This document shows, one piece after another, positions 60,301 through 64,000 of a stretch of DNA of 64,000 bases. This stretch comes from Mastacembelus armatus (lineage: Eukaryota > Chordata > Actinopteri > Synbranchiformes > Mastacembelidae), in assembly GCF_900324485.2 (NCBI RefSeq), contig NC_046647.1:7001464-7065463 (forward strand). Direction: 5' to 3'. A program made the position numbers and the translations under genes. Each line of letters begins with the position of its first letter. Position 1 is the first letter of the stretch. Below the pieces are notes generated by a model. It searched no databases. It saw only the letters and a list, made by a program, of their open reading frames with translations, and was not told the origin of the DNA.

Positions 60301-62533
60301 CATCACATCAGCACAATTATCCGTCTGGCATTATCCCAAAGAACATTCATTGTCTTTTTATCTTTGTAGGTTTTCAAGTACATCAGCTTCAATAAGACCA
60401 TGAATCAGCTGTCCTCCACACTGGGTCGATGCGCTAAAGATATCATGGGATTCGCCATCATGTTCTTCATTGTCTTCTTCGCTTATGCTCAGCTTGGATA
60501 CTTGCTCTTTGGGACAGAGGTTCAGTCCTTCAGCACCTTCGTAAAGTGCATGTAAGAGGTGTTGAAAACAGTACTCAATTTAAATAGGACGATTCAGCGT
60601 CAGCTAATCAATTCTTCTCCTTCTTGTCTTCCTGTAGCTTCACACAGTTCAGGATTATTCTTGGAGACTTTGATTTTGATGCCATTGACCGTGCCAACAG
60701 AGTTCTCGGGCCAATCTACTTCGTCACCTACGTGTTCTTCGTTTTTTTTGTTCTGCTGGTAGGACCTTTGCTACCTAAAATGCTTAGTTTCACAGGGATA
60801 AACATCAGCAACACTCCCTTTACTTCTTTCTGACTCTGTCCTTCAGAACATGTTTCTGGCCATCATCAATGACACATATTCTGAGGTTAAGGAGGAGCTC
60901 TCATCTCAAAATGATGAGCTGCACATTACCGACATCATCAAACAGGTACAGGTTAACAACATAATGCAAAAATAGATATGTCTGGGGATGTAATTTTACA
61001 ACAGTTACAAACAAAAAGATTTCTTTTTGTGACTAGAGTTATATGAAGACATTTATGAAACTGAAACTTAAAAAGGAGAAAATATCAGATGTTCAGAAGG
61101 CCCTGCGGTCTGGGTCTGGAGAAATTGAATTCAAGGACTTCAGAGAAACTCTGAAAGAGTAAGTGAGAATATATCAACTAGATGAGCAGTAATAATAGTC
61201 TTGTAATAGATGTACCCCTGACCACTCTGCTGATCTTGCAGGATGGGACATTCTGATCAAGAAATTTCTGCAGCCTTTTCACGGTTTGATCGCGACAAGA
61301 ACCAAATTCTAGATGAAGAGGAACAAGAGAGGATGAAAATCGAGCTGAAGGAAAAGAAGGTTTGTAGAACACAGTGATTAATAAAAGTAGATAAATGTTA
61401 TCACTCCATGTTGTTTTCATAAGCTTTGGTTTTTAACTTGTTTCTTCTTCTAACTTCACAACAAATAAAATAACAGTAAGGATGATGCAAACAACGCTGA
61501 GTGTTCACCATTTTTTTGTCAGGATGCTTTAAGCGCTGAACTCAACAATCTTGGAATGAATTATGAGAAAGAGTTACTGGAGAAGCCTCCTGCAGCCTCC
61601 AACCAGCAGAACAACAACTCCAGTCAAACCTTTGTGGATTGTGACGAGTTTGTAAGGTGGAAAAAGTTTTTACATTTTTAACAATGAAAAGTCTTGAAGA
61701 GGGCAGCACGGTGCCTTAGTGGTTAGCACTGTTGCCTCACAGCAAGACGGTTCCTGGTTTGAAACTCATCAGGGGCCTTTCTGTGTGGAGTTTGCATGTT
61801 CTCCCTGTGCTTGTGTGGGTTTTCTCCAGGTACTCTGGTTTCCTCCCACAGTCCAAAAACATGTATGTCAGGTTGATTGGTGACTCTAAATTGCCCATAG
61901 GAGTGAGTGTGAGTGTGTGAGGTTGTTTGTCTCTATGTGGCCCTGTGATGGACTGGTGACCTGTCCAGGGTGGACCCCTGCCTTTCACCCAAAGAGAGCT
62001 GGGATAGGCTCCAGCAGATCCCTGTGACCTCAAATAGGAATAAGTGGGTATAGATGATGAATGGATGGATGAACAAGTCTTGAGTACCTATTTTGTTTTT
62101 TGAATGAGAGCAATGAATTTCATAACTGAATTATGTTTCTCTCACCACGGTAGACTGTCCAGACAGGTTCTCCACCTGGAAAGCTCTGTGGCAGGCATCA
62201 CATCCAAGATTGAGCTAATCATGGAGGAACTGGGATTACAAGTGAAAACTAAAGGGAAAGAAGCAGCTGGGAAACTGTCTGTGACTAGTAATGATGTTAG
62301 TAGTTATTCTTAAACTTCATCATATGCATCAAGTGCTTTTTTTAATGGACGGCTAAAGCAGATATATAAGTTGTATTATTGCATATGTCATTTTTTACTT
62401 TTCCTCTGTGCAGAATCACGAACCTGCCTCAGATGGGAGCGTCCTGGTTTGTGTGGACAGAGGGACGAAGGCTGAGATGTCATCCAGGAGACCGGTAGTT
62501 CGCAACAACTCCACATTTGACTCTCACATGTGA
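57335..62533 (+). CDS. pkd2l1: Polycystin-2-like 1 cation channel (TRPP family), 15 exons
   Basis: Ca2+-permeable TRPP channel of cilia and of CSF-contacting neurons; also linked to sour taste cells. Exons: 57335-57623, 57872-57985, 58864-58991, 59107-59360, 59458-59682, 59776-60004, 60101-60271, 60370-60551, 60638-60758, 60847-60945, 61037-61158, 61242-61359, 61523-61656, 62154-62295, 62414-62533. All GT-AG; 2448 nt, 815 residues (human 805). S1 is near 117-134, followed by the large extracellular polycystin domain to about 340. S2-S5 follow. The pore [14 protein letters not shown] is at about 532-545 with the filter LGD, and S6 is near 555-578. A full EF-hand loop D-x-D-x-N...E lies at 661-672, then a coiled coil at about 730-765. 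The donor of exon 14 was chosen by phase among nearby GTs, so its border is less sure. Intron 13 holds a SINE. Confidence 0.95.
61698..62074 (+). mobile_element. Full-length tRNA-headed SINE, copy D, in pkd2l1 intron 13
   Basis: The head GGGCAGCACGGTGCCTTAGT leads into an A-box-like TTAGTGGTTAGCACTG and a B-box GGTTTGAAACT (61756-61766). Then come the conserved centre and a tail ending GATGAATGGATGGATG. A perfect 9-bp target-site duplication, AAGTCTTGA, flanks it at 61689-61697 and 62075-62083. This is the best-preserved copy in the window and is sense to pkd2l1. Confidence 0.9.
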
Positions 62534-64000
62534 TAAACCTTTGAGAAACAGAATCATGGGCTATCTGGAAATCAGTGCACACACGAGGACGCATGGGTCA
62601 ACCGCCAACATTTCGTGCTTCGCAACTTTTCACCGTTCACAGTAAAGGTACTTCAGGTTGAAAATAACTAGACAGACAGATCTGCAGCAAACTAATGACA
62701 GTATGACCTAAACATTGCAATATCAACCACTTTGCTTCAGCTACTCTTAGGCTTACGGCCACTCAATTTATGAAGATTTGTAAAAATGGTGTAAATCTGT
62801 TTTTGAAATCGTATCTGTACTAGACTAGGGCACTAGAGCTTATGTAATAAAGTGATTAAAGTTCAGATGTTCAGATTATATATCAGACTATACTCATGAC
62901 TATGCATGTGTAGATAAGACCTGAATGTGAATCTACAAACAACTATTCTAAAATAATGTATTTCTACAATAGCCTAGGGAAACTTATGCAATATAATCCC
63001 ATGTTATGCGGTGCATTCACCACTTAATATCTAAGTCGATGTTTGCTTTGCTTTTGACATTTACTGTTTATGAATGAAGTCCTATTACAGTTGCTCAATC
63101 AGTTAACCCCTTCACCTGTCTGCTGTTTAATACAATTACCTACAAATCAGACTTTATATTCAAACGTTCCGATCATTATTCATGGACTTTGTCCACTCTG
63201 TGTGCTGCAAAACTCATATTTCAAAAGAGCAAGAATGAAGAATAACAGCTAACTAAACTAAATACAAAATAGCATGGATTTGGGATGGATTACCCAGTGA
63301 ACTGGATGAAAATGTGGTTGTCATCATGTTTCAACACTACTGTAAACAAAAGGGTAGAAAGAGCAAAACACATGCTGCTTATTTAACATTCAGAATGTCA
63401 CTTCAACAAATATTAAATGTCATTTTACTGTGTCTGGTAGAATTATTTTACAGTGAATTTATGCTTTGCTGTCAGAATTTCTGTGTAAAGCACAATCTGT
63501 TAGCAATTAATAAATAAACAGAGTGACCAGGTTCAAATGTTACTTTATTTGAAGTAGCTTAGGAGTTTTTCTCCCCGTTAAATGGAAAATCAGCTTAATC
63601 CTTCATAATTGAACATCACTTCAGTTGTTCAACTTAGACGGTTTCTTCCCATAAAAGCAAACTGCCATTACATTCAATGTTTCAGGCAACAAATATATTA
63701 CATGTCATTAGCGTGCAGTTCAAGCTGAAACATCATCTGCTTTCTGCCACGTCTTGAAAATGGCACACAAACTTAAAAATTGGGAAATGCCTGCTGGAAG
63801 ATGTTAGATCTGTAAGGGAGCCTCTGCTAATAACCCATAGTTTGAATGTGCCAACACATCAATTAAGGCTTATTCATAAATTATATTGCTGAGATTTAAT
63901 GATGGCATTTCATTTCATAACATTCTCACTACAGTATGTACATAATTTCTTAAGATTCATGATCAAGGTTTATATTTACACTCTCAGCCAACATGAGCAT
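62534..64000. other. pkd2l1 3' UTR and right flank
   Basis: AATAAA signals occur at 62846-62851 and 63509-63514 for pkd2l1. On the minus strand an AATAAA (plus-strand TTTATT at 63544-63549) could be the poly(A) signal of a convergent gene beyond the window. No coding exon is seen. Confidence 0.45.

Noticed and set aside
1-64000. CRISPR arrays, operons, phage or plasmid features
   Set aside because: Spliced vertebrate genes throughout; direct repeats present are SINEs, microsatellites and minisatellites without regular spacers.
1-64000. Intronic snoRNAs or microRNAs
   Set aside because: None could be supported by eye. A covariance-model scan (Rfam) would be decisive; host genes such as polr1b are plausible carriers.

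Overview
The window is vertebrate nuclear DNA, most likely from a spiny-rayed teleost fish. It holds large multi-exon genes with GT-AG introns, AT-rich intergenic DNA, long CA/TG microsatellites and several copies of a tRNA-headed fish SINE. The reconstructed proteins match vertebrate families along their whole length, and the atoh7 product has the short fish-type C-terminus. No bacterial, phage or CRISPR features were seen. Exon borders were set by hand from splice sites, reading phase and family similarity; every chain below closes in frame.

Layout. 0-4.8 kb: gene-free flank with microsatellites and a SINE. 4.8-7.2 kb (+): nanp, two exons. 7.8-13.9 kb (-): polr1b, 15 exons, tail-to-tail with nanp. 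14.2-19 kb: an unusual block holding a near-complete 7SL (SRP) RNA gene on the minus strand between two 50-bp direct repeats, a duplicated pair of short AT-rich segments, a decayed partial copy of polr1b exons 5-6, a GGTGGAGG-rich minisatellite and a two-exon alanine-rich reading frame with three internal repeats that I cannot assign to a family. 21.0-23.3 kb (-): dnajc12, five exons. 24.1-29.6 kb (+): sirt1, nine exons, head-to-head with dnajc12. 31.3-33.2 kb (+): cacul1, eight exons. 36.9-50.4 kb (+): mypn (myopalladin), 20 coding exons. 54.4-54.8 kb (+): atoh7, one exon. 57.3-62.5 kb (+): pkd2l1, 15 exons. The last 1.5 kb has no recognised gene.

The genes do not form one pathway. They cover sialic-acid metabolism (nanp), rRNA synthesis (polr1b), protein targeting (7SL RNA), co-chaperoning (dnajc12), NAD-dependent deacetylation (sirt1), cell-cycle control (cacul1), the sarcomere (mypn), retinal ganglion cell fate (atoh7) and a polycystin cation channel (pkd2l1). 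The dnajc12-sirt1 and mypn-atoh7 pairs follow human 10q21.3. cacul1 (human 10q26) sits where herc4 is found in mammals, and pkd2l1 (human 10q24) follows atoh7, so the segment is a mosaic of regions that lie apart in mammals.

No wholly new system could be demonstrated. The most unusual part is the 14-19 kb block.
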